From Intestinibacter bartlettii (lineage in GTDB: Bacteria > Bacillota > Clostridia > Peptostreptococcales > Peptostreptococcaceae): 64,000 bases of DNA. Made by a program: the position numbers and the translations under genes. Each line of letters opens with the position of its first letter. Positions within the stretch are counted from its first letter, which is position 1. This document shows, piece by piece, positions 23,128 to 33,027 of the stretch. The stretch is from NCBI RefSeq assembly GCF_000154445.1, contig NZ_DS499569.1. One strand, given 5' to 3'. The notes below the pieces were generated by a model. That model saw only the letters and a list, made by a program, of their open reading frames with translations. It did not search any database and was not told the DNA's origin.

Positions 23128-24189
23128 CTATTCATATCTAAAGAGTTTAAAATTTTTACTACATGAAAATACTAAGTTAACTCTATCCCCATTTATAAGA
23201 GCAAATAAAACTATTTTATTATCTTCTTCTGTTATTTTATTTGCCAATTTAGATATGTATTTTGTATCTTTATCATTATATATTTTGTCTATTATAGATA
23301 TATCATTTACTAATTTAGCAGATGATACTAAATCTTTTAATTCGTAATGAGCTATTTCTTCTTTTAATCTTTTATTTTCTTTTATAGAGTCAGTAAGTTT
23401 ATTATTTATATTTTCAATTCCTTTTATAGAATCTTCATCACTACAACTTAGATATTTGCAAATTTTACTTAAGTTGTCATCTCTATTTATAATATAGTTG
23501 ATAGCTTTCTTCCCTGCTAAGTATTCTATTCTAGTTGAAGTTTTATATTTTTCATGCTTTTTAAACTTTATTATTCTAAGATCAAGTGTATTTTGAGGAT
23601 GTACTCCACAACAACAATTAGTATCTAAATCTCCTACTTTCACTATTCTAACATTCCCGTTTATCTTTGAAAAATCATCTTTTAATTTTAACTTTTTAGC
23701 TTCCTTTTTAGTTATTTCAAAAGTTTCCACAGGAATATTTTCTGCTATTATATCATTAGCCATTTTTTCTATTTTTTTAATTTCTTTATCTGAAAAACTT
23801 CCTTCAATATCTACACAACTATCTTCAATCCCCATATGAAAACTTGTTGTTTTCTTATTAAATTCTTTTAAAAATAACGCCGATATTATATGCTGTGCTA
23901 GATGGTGGGTCATGCTATATTCTCTTCTATTCCAATTTAATATACATTTTACCTTGTGTATTTTTATTGGCTTAGTATTTAATACATGATAAATAACATC
24001 GTCTTTTTCGTATACGTATTCTATATCATGTGAGTCAATTTTACCCAAGTCACATAGTTGTCCCCCTCCCTCAGGATAAAATCCTGTTTTATCTAAAACT
24101 ATATGAAATTTATTATCTATTTCTTTAATATCTATTATTTCAGCAACAAATTCTTTTTTATATGAATTTTCATAGAATATTTTTTGCAT
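23128..24189 (-). CDS. alaX: alanyl-tRNA editing protein (AlaX-type), C terminus frameshifted
   Basis: A 353-residue ORF of a trans-editing factor that removes Ser or Gly from misacylated tRNA-Ala. The N-terminal barrel (residues about 1-95) has the typical TGFYPEGGGQLCDLG. The second domain carries the zinc-binding pair THHLAQHI and the downstream CCCGVHPQNT (HxxxH plus CxxxH). A helical region and the start of a DHHA1 domain follow. The natural end (GGGNKFNAQGGGK...) is missing from the ORF but encoded downstream out of frame, so the intended protein is about 400 residues. The editing core is intact. AAAGGGTACAAGATA precedes the ATG. Confidence 0.85.
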   Translation of the reverse strand: MQKIFYENSYKKEFVAEIIDIKEIDNKFHIVLDKTGFYPEGGGQLCDLGKIDSHDIEYVYEKDDVIYHVLNTKPIKIHKVKCILNWNRREYSMTHHLAQHIISALFLKEFNKKTTSFHMGIEDSCVDIEGSFSDKEIKKIEKMANDIIAENIPVETFEITKKEAKKLKLKDDFSKINGNVRIVKVGDLDTNCCCGVHPQNTLDLRIIKFKKHEKYKTSTRIEYLAGKKAINYIINRDDNLSKICKYLSCSDEDSIKGIENINNKLTDSIKENKRLKEEIAHYELKDLVSSAKLVNDISIIDKIYNDKDTKYISKLANKITEEDNKIVLFALINGDRVNLVFSCSKNFKLFRYE

Positions 24190-24357
24190 TATCTTGTACC
24201 CTTTCCTTTTCTATAGTATTATTATCAATATATTTATTATACTATAATTTTATATTTGGTATATTTTTGTTTTAGTTATTAAAATCTAAAATTACAAATT
24301 ATATTGCTTTATAATTTTGTTAGCGAAATATATAAACTTTTAAATAATAATAATAAA

Positions 24358-24425
24358 AATAGCCTGTGAAATTTTATTTTTAAATGTCTATAATACAATT
24401 AAATGAATATTCACAGACTATTTTA
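24358..24425 (-). terminator. terminator of the first sensor kinase
   Basis: AGTCTGTGAA pairs with TTCACAGGCT across a long AT-rich loop, followed by ATTTTTATT on the minus strand, immediately after the kinase stop codon. Confidence 0.65.
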
Positions 24426-24434
24426 TATATTAAA

Positions 24435-26865
24435 CTAATTATATATATCTGAAAATTCAATATTACATCTTTCCATTTTATTTTGAATGTTTTTATTGTT
24501 TTTAATATTTCCATTAGCAGTATTATTTATTTTATTTGGAAGTATAACTTCAAAAGTAGTTCCTCTTCCCAATTCACTAAATACTCTAACTTCTCCTTTG
24601 TGTATACGTGTAAATTCATTTACAATAGATAATCCTATTCCACTACCTTCACAAGGCCTTGTAAGTCCATCATCCAATTTTATAAACTCTTCAAATATAT
24701 TTTCTAATTCATGAGCTTCTATACCTATACCATAGTCTTTGATATAAATTTTTACAAATGATTTACTCACATTCATATATACTTCTATATCATTATCATC
24801 TTTATTGTATTTTATCGCATTAGACAATAAATTAAGTACTATTCTTTCTATTTTTTCTGGATCACAAGATATAATTTGTTCCTCACAATTTGTATCAAAA
24901 ATTAAATTTATATTTTTATTTTTTAAATAAGTAGCTACCGACATAACTATATCTTCAACGATTTCAACTATATCGTAATTTCCAAAATTCATATCGTAAT
25001 ATTGACTTTTTACTTGACTAAGATCTAATAAATTTTGTACAAGTCTTAACAGTCTATATGAATTTCGCTTTACTATATTTATATGAAAATCTAGATTATC
25101 TAATATATAATTATTATTACTTCTACTTTGTTCAATTAATTGTACTATGCCTAAAATTATATTTATAGGTGTCTTAAAATTCATGAGATAAGTTATTAAA
25201 AAATCTATTTTTTAAATCTTCCATTTCTACTGCTTGTTCAAGTAATTTTCCGTTCTTTTTGATACTCTTTTTTTGAAGTAATATCTCTAGCTGTAAAAAA
25301 TAGTGTTTCTTTATCATAATAATTTTTTATATTCCATTCTAGCCATTTATATTCTCCATTTTTACATAAAACCTTACTTTCATAATGAACCGTCAAATCA
25401 TTTTCAAAATCAAAATTCTCATAAACACTTCCTGAATCTTGATTTACCATTTTTTTATCCCTAAATTGTTTTTTTATTTGTTCTAACTCTCAAATTCTTT
25501 TGCACTCCATCCTAATATACCTTTTAATCTATCTTCATTTATATATACAAGATTCCCGTTTTTATCAAATTTTCCTATTATATCTACCGAAATTTCTATA
25601 CATTTTTGCAAGTAATCTTTTTTTTGTTTATATTCTTTAAGTTCATTTTTTATTTTAATAGATTCATTAATATTTGAAATTGTAACTGCTAAATGTGAAC
25701 ATATTGTTTTTATATAATCGTATCCAAATTCTATAGATTTTGTATCTTGTAAAAAAGTTATAACTACATGACCTAGTAATTCATCTTTTACTGTAATATT
25801 ATATATTCCTATTTTATATATATTTTTTTCTTTCAATTTTCTTGTAACCATTTCATTTTCTATTTCATCTACATATTTAATACCTTCTAATTTACATTTT
25901 TGAGTATATTTCAGATGAACAGCTGTAGTTGTTTCTTTTCTTTCAGTTATTGTGAAATCATCTACTATTACACCCTTGCCAATTAGTATCGAAAAATCAT
26001 TTTCATCTTTGTTATATAAGCTAATTGCAACTCCATCAGATTTAAAATTATTTATTATTTTTTCTGATATATAATTTAGTAAATTCATCAAATTATTATT
26101 ATAAATGTCTTCACCTTTATTAATACTTTCATTAATTTCTCTTAATTTAATTGAAATATAATCTAATGTTTTATCTAAGTGTTTTCTTATATCTATATTC
26201 CTAGAAGTTATATTTATATTTTTTACACTTTTATCTTCATTTAATGTAGGACTTAATGTCACTTCATACCATTTCTTTTCGCCACCTACAGTGAATACGT
26301 TTTCAGCAGAAAAAGGTTCTTTTCTCTTTATAAGTTCATTTTCAACATTTTCAATATATCCAAGCTCCTGTGCATTATCATATAAATCGTTCGCTCTACA
26401 TCCAATGATTTCTTTTTTTGTCTTCTTATGAAAATCACACTTTCTCTTATTAGCATATAAATACTCACCCTTTTTATTTTTTATAAAACATGACAGATTT
26501 ATATTATCTAATAATGTTTCTAAATCACTTCTACTATAGTATTTTTCACATAAATCCCTTGCTACTATAAAATAACTCTTTTCTTCATAAAAATTACCTT
26601 CGAACAAATCTCCATTAAATTCAAATTTTTTGTTATAAATTTGTAAATAAAAATCAAAATTTATATCTTCATCCTTACCCAGACCATCAATTAAATTATT
26701 TATGCTTTTACCATTAGTATATAGGCAGTCTTTTACAGGAGTGTCTATGATGTCTTTTAAATTAATTTTTATTTTATTCATGACAGCTTTATTGGTAAAC
26801 TTTATTTTTCTATTTAAGCTAATTACAAAAATAAAGTTGTCCATATAATTAAATACATTAACCAT
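24435..26865 (-). pseudogene. multi-PAS/GAF orphan sensor histidine kinase, broken by three frameshifts
   Basis: Three consecutive frames join into one 808-residue kinase. The first (460 aa) has two N-terminal PAS-like modules, a GAF-like module (about residues 255-430) and the start of a third PAS (DIIGKFDKNGNLVYIN). The second carries the rest of that PAS and its PAC motif (CKNGEYKWLEWNIKNYYDKETLFFTARDIT). The third has the H-box (read across the junction as NNLSHEFKTPINI) and the HATPase domain (N, G1 and G2 boxes: NLLSNAIKYN, DYGIGI, GSGIGLSIV). Breaks are an extra AG near 25487-25491, one extra A at 25246-25249 and one extra T at 25176-25179. There is no transmembrane helix. The tail MERCNIEFSDIYN resembles soluble clostridial kinases that can feed Spo0A. 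No response regulator is adjacent. Confidence 0.82.
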
Positions 26866-27133
26866 TTTTTACCTCCTTGTAAAGCTTATTTTTTTCCTAT
26901 CACTACTTATATTGCAGTATTATAAATCTTATTATATTAAGGATAAATCATATCAAATAATAAATCAAACATTAATAAATATTATTTATTACCCTTTTTT
27001 ATGTTTTAAATTATTTTTTTAATATGAGTATTATTTCTATTATTATATTCTAAAAATATCTTTAATAAAAGTTTTATATTATTGAAATATATTTTACCAA
27101 TAAAAATGATATAATTATATCTGAGGTGATTAT

Positions 27134-27721
27134 ATGAAAAAATCAAAAATACTATATATCATCATTTTCTTAGTTATTATATTGTTTTGTGGATTTTTTA
27201 TAAAAAAACATTTTGATAATCAAGCCTTACAAGATCAATTAGATGACTTAGATGTCCCTTCAGGAACACAAATTGATGATAATAGTGAAAATTCTTCTAA
27301 TGATGATTTATCGAAACTTAAGATGAAAGGGTATATCATATCAATTAATAATGGCAATGTAGATTTAGAAGAGCTTATGAAAAAAACAAATTTAGAAGAT
27401 AAAACACCTGTATATAGCCAATTATCTTCTAGTTATAATTGTGCAACAATTATCGAAACTAATCAAAAAATAGGGCCGATTTATCTAGTTAGTTGTAATT
27501 ATGATAAAGAAAAAAAATCATACTCTTTTAATAATAATTCTAAACAACTTATAACAGAATTTATCCAAAATTGTGATGCACTAGTATTTTTACATACAGT
27601 TGATTCTGATATAGCAAATAAAGCCATTTTAATTGAAAAAGATAATAAAAGTTATTATTATCCATTAGAAACAACTGCATTCGATGATTTAAGTGGTCAA
27701 TATTTAAATGAAGTAAAATAA
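27134..27721 (+). CDS. membrane-anchored hypothetical protein (195 aa)
   Basis: An unrecognised protein with an N-terminal anchor (residues about 5-24, ILYIIIFLVIILFCGFFI), an acidic Asp/Ser-rich linker (residues 30-60) and a single extracytoplasmic domain of about 130 residues (MKGYIISINNGNVDLEELMKKT ... YYYPLETTAFDDLSGQYLNEV). The only two cysteines of the outer domain (YNCATII and LVSCNYD region, with another at QNCDALVF) could form a disulfide. The ribosome site is GAGGTG before the ATG. It faces the DUF6241/sigma operon tail to tail across a shared terminator. No family was identified. Confidence 0.65.
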   Translation: MKKSKILYIIIFLVIILFCGFFIKKHFDNQALQDQLDDLDVPSGTQIDDNSENSSNDDLSKLKMKGYIISINNGNVDLEELMKKTNLEDKTPVYSQLSSSYNCATIIETNQKIGPIYLVSCNYDKEKKSYSFNNNSKQLITEFIQNCDALVFLHTVDSDIANKAILIEKDNKSYYYPLETTAFDDLSGQYLNEVK

Positions 27722-27746
27722 TTATTAAATATCCTATCATTGTGAA

Positions 27747-27794
27747 AAAACACCTTATATCTAAACTTACTTGGCTTTGATATAAGGTGTTCTT
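27747..27794. terminator. shared bidirectional terminator
   Basis: AACACCTTATATC pairs with GATATAAGGTGTT across a short loop, between genes converging at 27721 and 27795. Confidence 0.85.
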
Positions 27795-28541
27795 CTAATA
27801 ATACTTTTCTTTTATTTTGGATATACTTTCTTCGTCCAAATCATAAGCCTCGCCTACGTTTCCTTCTAAAATAGACCAAACTTTATTATGTACTTCAACA
27901 GCATTAGAGAAATCCCCATTTTTCCATTTTTCTAAATTACTTCTAAAGTAAATTCTTTCTTCTCTATCTCGCAGACAATCTATTCCTGAAATAACTTTTT
28001 TTATAGTTTTAGGCGTAACCTCTGTACATTCCCATTTGTATTCTGCTTTTATAAGTGAATTTGCAAGGGAGTGTATTAATTTTAATTCCTCTGCATTTGT
28101 TTTTGGTTTTTTCACTTCACTTTCTTTAACTACAACTGCTGGCTTAGCATTTTTTAAATCTACTGATTCACTTTCCCCACCTAATATTTTTCTTAAATTA
28201 TCCTTTTCTAAAAAATTATGGGTTTTAAGAAAAAATGGATATACATTTTCAAACTTTACAAATATATTAGGATTATAAATCCCCACTATAGGCAGCAATA
28301 ACAAAGATACTAATAATAAATCTATAAACCAATTAAAATAATAAGTCTTTTTTTCTTGTTTTTCTTCTTCAAAAGGTTCTTCTATTAAATCTTCTAAATC
28401 TAGTGGAATTTTTATATTATCCAAATCATTTTTGGAAAAATAAAAATCCTCAATATCCCTTTTTATGTCTTCATCTATATCTATTTCGATATTATATAAA
28501 TCTTTTTTCATATTTTTTTTATACAAACTTTTTTCATGCAT
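27795..28541 (-). CDS. single-pass membrane protein with DUF6241-like domain, partner of the sigma factor
   Basis: A 248-residue protein. The N-terminal 85 residues are very acidic and cytoplasmic, with many short DIE/DLED segments. Residues about 88-108 (FIDLLLVSLLLLPIVGIY) form one transmembrane helix. The outer C-terminal domain (LIHSLANSLIKAEYKWECTEVTPKTI ... SNLEKWKNGDFSNAVEVHNKVWSILEGNVGEA) matches DUF6241 proteins. Its start is two bases after the stop of the sigma-factor gene, so the two are translationally coupled. The cytoplasmic-acidic, single-TM layout fits an anti-sigma factor or membrane sensor for that sigma factor, but this is inference from position and topology. Confidence 0.7.
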   Translation of the reverse strand: MHEKSLYKKNMKKDLYNIEIDIDEDIKRDIEDFYFSKNDLDNIKIPLDLEDLIEEPFEEEKQEKKTYYFNWFIDLLLVSLLLLPIVGIYNPNIFVKFENVYPFFLKTHNFLEKDNLRKILGGESESVDLKNAKPAVVVKESEVKKPKTNAEELKLIHSLANSLIKAEYKWECTEVTPKTIKKVISGIDCLRDREERIYFRSNLEKWKNGDFSNAVEVHNKVWSILEGNVGEAYDLDEESISKIKEKYY

Positions 28542-28543
28542 AA

Positions 28544-29027
28544 TTATAAACCTTCACCCACATTTACCTTCAAATTTTTTAATGATTGCCTAAAATAAAT
28601 TTTAACTGTATCGCTATTTAAATCTAATATATACCCAATTTCATCATATGAAAGATCAAAATAACACTTAAGTATAACTACATTTCTATACTTTAAGTCT
28701 AGTAAATCTATGGACTCATACATTTTTATTTTATTATTATAATAGTAACTATTTAAACTATTATTTTTTTCAACCATACCATTACATTTTAAAAAAATTA
28801 TTCGTATTTATAATAGCTATTTTATACATCCATAAAATAATTTTTTCATTATCCACCTTTGAAAAGTTTTCGTAAATAAAGTCTATAGTATCTCTTAATA
28901 TATTTTTAGCATCTTCTTCATATTTAGTATGAAGAAAAATAAGTCTGTAAACTTGTATTATGTTTTCTTTTACTATTTGTTTTATAGCTTTTTTATTTCC
29001 TTTTTTAGCTTTTATGATAGTATCCAA
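28544..29027 (-). pseudogene. sigma-70-family (ECF-like) RNA polymerase sigma factor, frameshifted
   Basis: Removing one base from the run of seven A at 28791-28797 joins two ORFs into a 160-residue sigma factor. The first half (MDTIIKAKKGNKKAIKQIVKENIIQVYRLIFLHTKYEEDAKNI) resembles region 2. The second half (ESIDLLDLKYRNVVILKCYFDLSYDEIGYILDLNSDTVKIYFRQSLKNLK) is a clear region 4 helix-turn-helix. The restored junction reads NNFLKCNGMVEKNNS. A seven-base A/T run is a place where polymerase slippage could restore some protein in vivo, so this may be regulated slippage, real inactivation or a sequencing error. The gene is followed immediately by its putative membrane partner. Confidence 0.75.
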
Positions 29028-29170
29028 CTCAATTCTCCTTTTCTCCTGTTAGAAATAATTTTACACTTTTTTCATATTTTCATCAATACAATAATATGTA
29101 TCTAAATTTCATAAATTTTTTTCTACTTTAATCATATAAATAAATATACTTAATTTAAAGGAGAAAACTT

Positions 29171-30742
29171 ATGAGGAGAAGAAATTTAATTATAAATACT
29201 TTTTTATTGACCTTTTCTACGATGAGCCTCGGTATTTTGGGCATGGTATTTAGAATATATTTATCTAATCAAATCGGTAGCGAAGGCATGGGTCTTTACC
29301 AATTGATTATGAGCATAAATGTCTTTGCATGGACTATAGCAATTTCGGGTATAAGACTTACACTTACAAGGCTTATCGCTGAAGAAATTGGAAAGAAAAG
29401 TAGCAAAGATAAAATTAGACATTTGCTTAAATGTGGTTTTATATATACGTTATTTTTTAGCTGTATTTCAGCCTTAGGTTTATATTATGGTTCCCATTTT
29501 ATAAGCACTGTTTTGATAGGTGATATTAGGGCACAAACACCTCTACAAATTTTATCTTTTAGTATGCCTTTTATCGGAATATCGGCTTGTTTTAATGGAT
29601 ACTTTTATGGATGCCGAAAAGTTATTAAGAGTATTTTTGCAGATTTTATAGAAAATATTACAATGATAGTTATTGTCGCTTTCTTTATAACTTCATTTTC
29701 AACATCAAACTTAGAATACACTTGTTCTTATATAACTTTAGGTATGACTTTAGGAAGTATTGTCGCATGTTTCTGTGCTTATCTTATGTACATATTTGAA
29801 AAGAAAAATAAAATTGAAAGAAGTATTGAAAAATCAAATAAAACTATATTTAAAGAAGTTGTATCAGTTGCCCTTCCTATAGCTGGAAGTGCATATATAC
29901 AGACATTTTTAAGATCTATAGAAGATATATTAATTCCAAAGGCTTTAAAATCTCATGGTTCTTCAACTGCTACATCTTTATCTATATTTGGTGTAATTAA
30001 AGGTATGGCTTTACCCCTTTTAAATTTTCCATCGATATTTTTAGCATCATTTTCAACGCTTATAATACCAGAAATTGCACAGTACAATGTTTTAAACAGA
30101 AAAAAATCAGTTAATTTTGTAATATCTAAAGTAATAAAATTCACACTTATAATAGCCTTCTTTGCGACTGGTTTTTTTATGACCTATTCAAGTGAATTAG
30201 GACAAATCTTATATAAAAATGATGAAGTTGGTATTATGTTAAAAATCTTAGCCCCATTAATACCATTTATGTACTTAGATAGAATTGTAGATGGAAGTTT
30301 AAATGCTTTAGATCAACAAGTTTATACTTTAAGATACAATCTAATAGATATGACTGTCCGAATAATCATTATAAATTTATTAATCCCTATTTTTGGCATA
30401 GATGGTTTTATAATGGTTCTATTTATAAGCACAACACTAAACTTCTCTTTAAGTGCTAATAGGCTTTTAAAGGTCACAAAACTAGATTTTTCAATTGTTA
30501 ATTGGGTCTTCAAACCCACTATATCAATATTTATATCTACATTCGTCATTAAAAAATTCTTTTATTATATAAATATAAGCAACTTAGCTTTACATGGCGT
30601 TGTTATATTTATTATCTATGTATTTTTATTATTTATTTCAAAATGCATATCAACAAAAGATATTACATGGTTTATAGATGCATTTAAAAAAGATCCTGAA
30701 AAGAGTAGTTGGAGTGAATTAAATTTATATAAGCAAATTTAA
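29171..30742 (+). CDS. spoVB: SpoVB-like lipid flippase (MOP/PST superfamily)
   Basis: A 523-residue integral membrane protein with about 14 hydrophobic helices. The N-terminal RRNLIINTFLLTFSTMSLGILGMVFRIYLSNQIGSEGMGLYQLIMS is characteristic of the SpoVB/MurJ-type polysaccharide transporter group. SpoVB is needed for spore cortex assembly and related proteins flip lipid-linked wall precursors. Charged loops (GCRKVIKS, YKNDEVG, NALDQQVYTLRYN) agree with the family. The start ATG follows AAAGGAGAAAACTT. It stands alone and diverges from the sigma-factor gene. The ORF is intact. Paralogous copies are common in Clostridia, so this could be a generic flippase rather than the sporulation one. Confidence 0.82.
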   Translation: MRRRNLIINTFLLTFSTMSLGILGMVFRIYLSNQIGSEGMGLYQLIMSINVFAWTIAISGIRLTLTRLIAEEIGKKSSKDKIRHLLKCGFIYTLFFSCISALGLYYGSHFISTVLIGDIRAQTPLQILSFSMPFIGISACFNGYFYGCRKVIKSIFADFIENITMIVIVAFFITSFSTSNLEYTCSYITLGMTLGSIVACFCAYLMYIFEKKNKIERSIEKSNKTIFKEVVSVALPIAGSAYIQTFLRSIEDILIPKALKSHGSSTATSLSIFGVIKGMALPLLNFPSIFLASFSTLIIPEIAQYNVLNRKKSVNFVISKVIKFTLIIAFFATGFFMTYSSELGQILYKNDEVGIMLKILAPLIPFMYLDRIVDGSLNALDQQVYTLRYNLIDMTVRIIIINLLIPIFGIDGFIMVLFISTTLNFSLSANRLLKVTKLDFSIVNWVFKPTISIFISTFVIKKFFYYINISNLALHGVVIFIIYVFLLFISKCISTKDITWFIDAFKKDPEKSSWSELNLYKQI

Positions 30743-30764
30743 ATTGTAAATACTTTATAATTAT

Positions 30765-30828
30765 AAAAACTAAAAAAGATTGGTATGATTTTATTTTTAA
30801 TAAAACTCATATCAATCTTTTAGTTTTA
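30765..30828. terminator. bidirectional terminator
   Basis: AAAACTAAAAAAGATTG(G)TATGA pairs with TCATATCAATCTTTTAGTTTT, between converging genes ending at 30742 and 30826. Confidence 0.85.
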
Positions 30829-31695
30829 GTTTATATTTCCCAAAAATTGTAATATGCTATCAGCAGTTTTTTGTTTTTGTGCGTCTGCATTTATAAGAGC
30901 TTGTTCATCACTTTTATATGTTCCATAATCTCCAAATTGTGAATGATTTGCTCCCTCAATTTCAGTGTAAGTAGTTTTATTTGGCAGTTTTTGTTTTGCA
31001 TCTATTAAAGATTGGAAGTTTATAACTCCATCTTTACTACCCCAAATTGATAAAACATTCATATTTATTTCTTTTAAGTATGAATCCAGTGGATATGAAG
31101 ATATTAATACAACCCCATCAATTTTTGATATATTTGAATTTACATATCTTGTAGCTACAAATCCACCTAATGAATCTCCACCTATAACCCAGCTTTCTAT
31201 ATCGCTATATTTTTTTATAACTTCATCTGCTTTATTTTTTCCAAAAAGCGGATAATTAAAAGGCATATCAACTGCAACTACCTTATATCCCTTAGCTGCT
31301 ATCATACTACAAATTTGTGAATATGCTTTTGCATCTACTTTTGCAGCTGGATATAATATAAATCCTTTTTTAGGTGTTGTATTTGTCGGAGTAAAGCATA
31401 TAAAATTATTGTCTATACTTACCTCTACAGAATTAGTGCTTTTTAAATAAGACTCAGCTTGTGATGTTGGAGCATAATAACTACTTAGCCAAATGAAAAA
31501 ACCCATTACTGAACATAATAATAAAGTTAGTATCAATTTTACTATTTTTTTATTTCTAGATTTTCTTTTTATATTTTTCTGTCTTTTATAAATTTCTTCT
31601 TGTTCTTCTTCGTAAAGTAAAGGCTTCTCTAACTCCATAGTAATACTATAAGTGTCGTATTCCCTCTTTTTTGACCTTACTTTATTGTTTTTCAT
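30826..31695 (-). CDS. membrane-anchored alpha/beta hydrolase
   Basis: A 289-residue protein. The N-terminal 50 residues are basic and cytoplasmic, followed by one transmembrane helix (IVKLILTLLLCSVMGFFIWL). The outer domain is an alpha/beta hydrolase of the dienelactone-hydrolase-like group. The nucleophile elbow is GGDSLGG, the acid is likely the Asp in WGSKDGVINF, and the His is in EGANHSQFG, so a complete Ser-Asp-His triad is visible. The start is the ATG at 31695 behind GGAGGGATTAAA, 14 codons inside the longest frame. It probably acts on esters or amides outside the membrane. No operon partner. Confidence 0.82.
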   Translation of the reverse strand: MKNNKVRSKKREYDTYSITMELEKPLLYEEEQEEIYKRQKNIKRKSRNKKIVKLILTLLLCSVMGFFIWLSSYYAPTSQAESYLKSTNSVEVSIDNNFICFTPTNTTPKKGFILYPAAKVDAKAYSQICSMIAAKGYKVVAVDMPFNYPLFGKNKADEVIKKYSDIESWVIGGDSLGGFVATRYVNSNISKIDGVVLISSYPLDSYLKEINMNVLSIWGSKDGVINFQSLIDAKQKLPNKTTYTEIEGANHSQFGDYGTYKSDEQALINADAQKQKTADSILQFLGNIN

Positions 31696-31820
31696 TTTAA
31701 TCCCTCCAAGTTTATTCATACTATTATAGTTTAACACAGTTAAATTTATTTTTCACCTTATCAAATCTTTCAATTTTGTATCTTTTTCTTAATATATTTT
31801 TAATTTTTTCCTTTAAACAT

Positions 31821-31873
31821 AAAAACTCCTATATTAAAAGTTTGAACTTAACTTTTAATATAGGAGTTTTTTT
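31821..31873 (-). terminator. terminator of the asrABC operon
   Basis: A long perfect stem AACTCCTATATTAAAAG/CTTTTAATATAGGAGTT is followed by TTT on the minus strand. It lies beyond repeat copy B, so the operon's 3' end would contain that repeat. Confidence 0.85.
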
Positions 31874-32020
31874 ATAATGCATAGGAAATTATAATCAGCT
31901 TTAAATTATGGATAAATATAATTTCCGTTAATACATTTTTAGCACTTGGCGTAGCAAGTGCGATAAACTTTAAAGAAATCCACATCTTTAAGTGTCTTTA
32001 GAATAAAGATTTCTTTATAT
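31872..32020. repeat. three-hairpin dispersed repeat, copy B
   Basis: A full-length copy in the orientation opposite to copy A. It contains GGAAATTATA/TATAATTTCC, the central stem GCACTTG (31943-31949) with CAAGTGC (31955-31961), and AAAGAAATC/GATTTCTTT. It lies between the asrC stop codon and the operon terminator, so it is transcribed as a 3' untranslated region. Confidence 0.8.
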
Positions 32021-32046
32021 TATAGACTTTTTATTTTTGGTCTATT

Positions 32047-33015
32047 TTAATAATGTATTCCACTCCAGTATACATTGTTTTTAATTATTGCTTCTTTATT
32101 TAGAGTTACACCTTCTAAAACATATTTTTTATATTCCATAAATCCAGTCCTATCAACTATATATCCAATATGTTCTTTTCCTCCTGGTGCATCTTTAGCA
32201 ATATATTCTTTTGCAAATTTATAAGTATTTACTATTATTTTTATTATGCTCTCTTCATCTACCCAAAGAATCCAATCTTCTGCAAGTCTAGGATTTTTTT
32301 TCCCACTTCTACCCATTATCGCTAATCTGTAGTATTTCTTTTCATCCCTAGCCCATGCTCCTGTTGGACAATTTAATACACATTCACCACATCCTATACA
32401 TTTTTGTGCATCTCTTACTATTTTATTATTTTCAACACTTAATGCACCTGTAGATAATCTCTTGCATTTTTTAACACATGCTTGACAATTTACACATCTG
32501 TCCATTTCGTATATTGGTTTGTGCATTCCTATTATTCCATAATCGTGAGTTCTAGCTTTTATACAATCATTTGGACATCCTGTAAGAGCTACCTTAACAT
32601 GTAAATCATTTGGGAATATTGCATCTTCTATTTTTTTAGCAAATTCAGTTGTATTATATGCAGCCTTTGGGCAGGCTTTATTCCCTACACATGCACATAC
32701 ATTACGAGTTCCAGCTGCTGGATATCCTGTATCTTTTTCAAATTGATTTATTTCAAGTTTATCTATTACTGGTTGTATCATTTTATTTATTTCATCTATA
32801 TCTTCATATCTAAGACCTAATATTTCAAAACCTTGGCGAGTTGTTATATGAATCTCTCCATCGCCAAATTTTTGAGAAATTTGTGCAACTATATTTAGAC
32901 ATTCAGGGTCTATAGCTCCCCCTGGAACCCTAACTCTTAAGGATGTTTGATATCTATTTTTAGTAATCCTATATGCATTTTTCATTACCTTTTTAGTATT
33001 TATATCTCTTATCAT
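32047..33015 (-). CDS. asrC: anaerobic sulfite reductase subunit C
   Basis: A 322-residue catalytic subunit. The N-terminal ferrite-reductase-like half (YQTSLRVRVPGGAIDPECL) precedes the siroheme/[4Fe-4S] ligands (NVCACVGNKACPKAAYN and TGCPNDCIKARTHDYG). A two-cluster ferredoxin insert follows (CVNCQACVKKC and CIGCGECVLNCP). With AsrA and AsrB it reduces sulfite to sulfide using NADH, either for sulfur assimilation or as an electron sink. Its start is 12 bases after asrB, behind AGGAGGGGAAAATC. All cluster cysteines expected of the family appear present. The ORF is intact. Confidence 0.95.
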   Translation of the reverse strand: MIRDINTKKVMKNAYRITKNRYQTSLRVRVPGGAIDPECLNIVAQISQKFGDGEIHITTRQGFEILGLRYEDIDEINKMIQPVIDKLEINQFEKDTGYPAAGTRNVCACVGNKACPKAAYNTTEFAKKIEDAIFPNDLHVKVALTGCPNDCIKARTHDYGIIGMHKPIYEMDRCVNCQACVKKCKRLSTGALSVENNKIVRDAQKCIGCGECVLNCPTGAWARDEKKYYRLAIMGRSGKKNPRLAEDWILWVDEESIIKIIVNTYKFAKEYIAKDAPGGKEHIGYIVDRTGFMEYKKYVLEGVTLNKEAIIKNNVYWSGIHY

Positions 33016-33027
33016 GATTTTCCCCTC

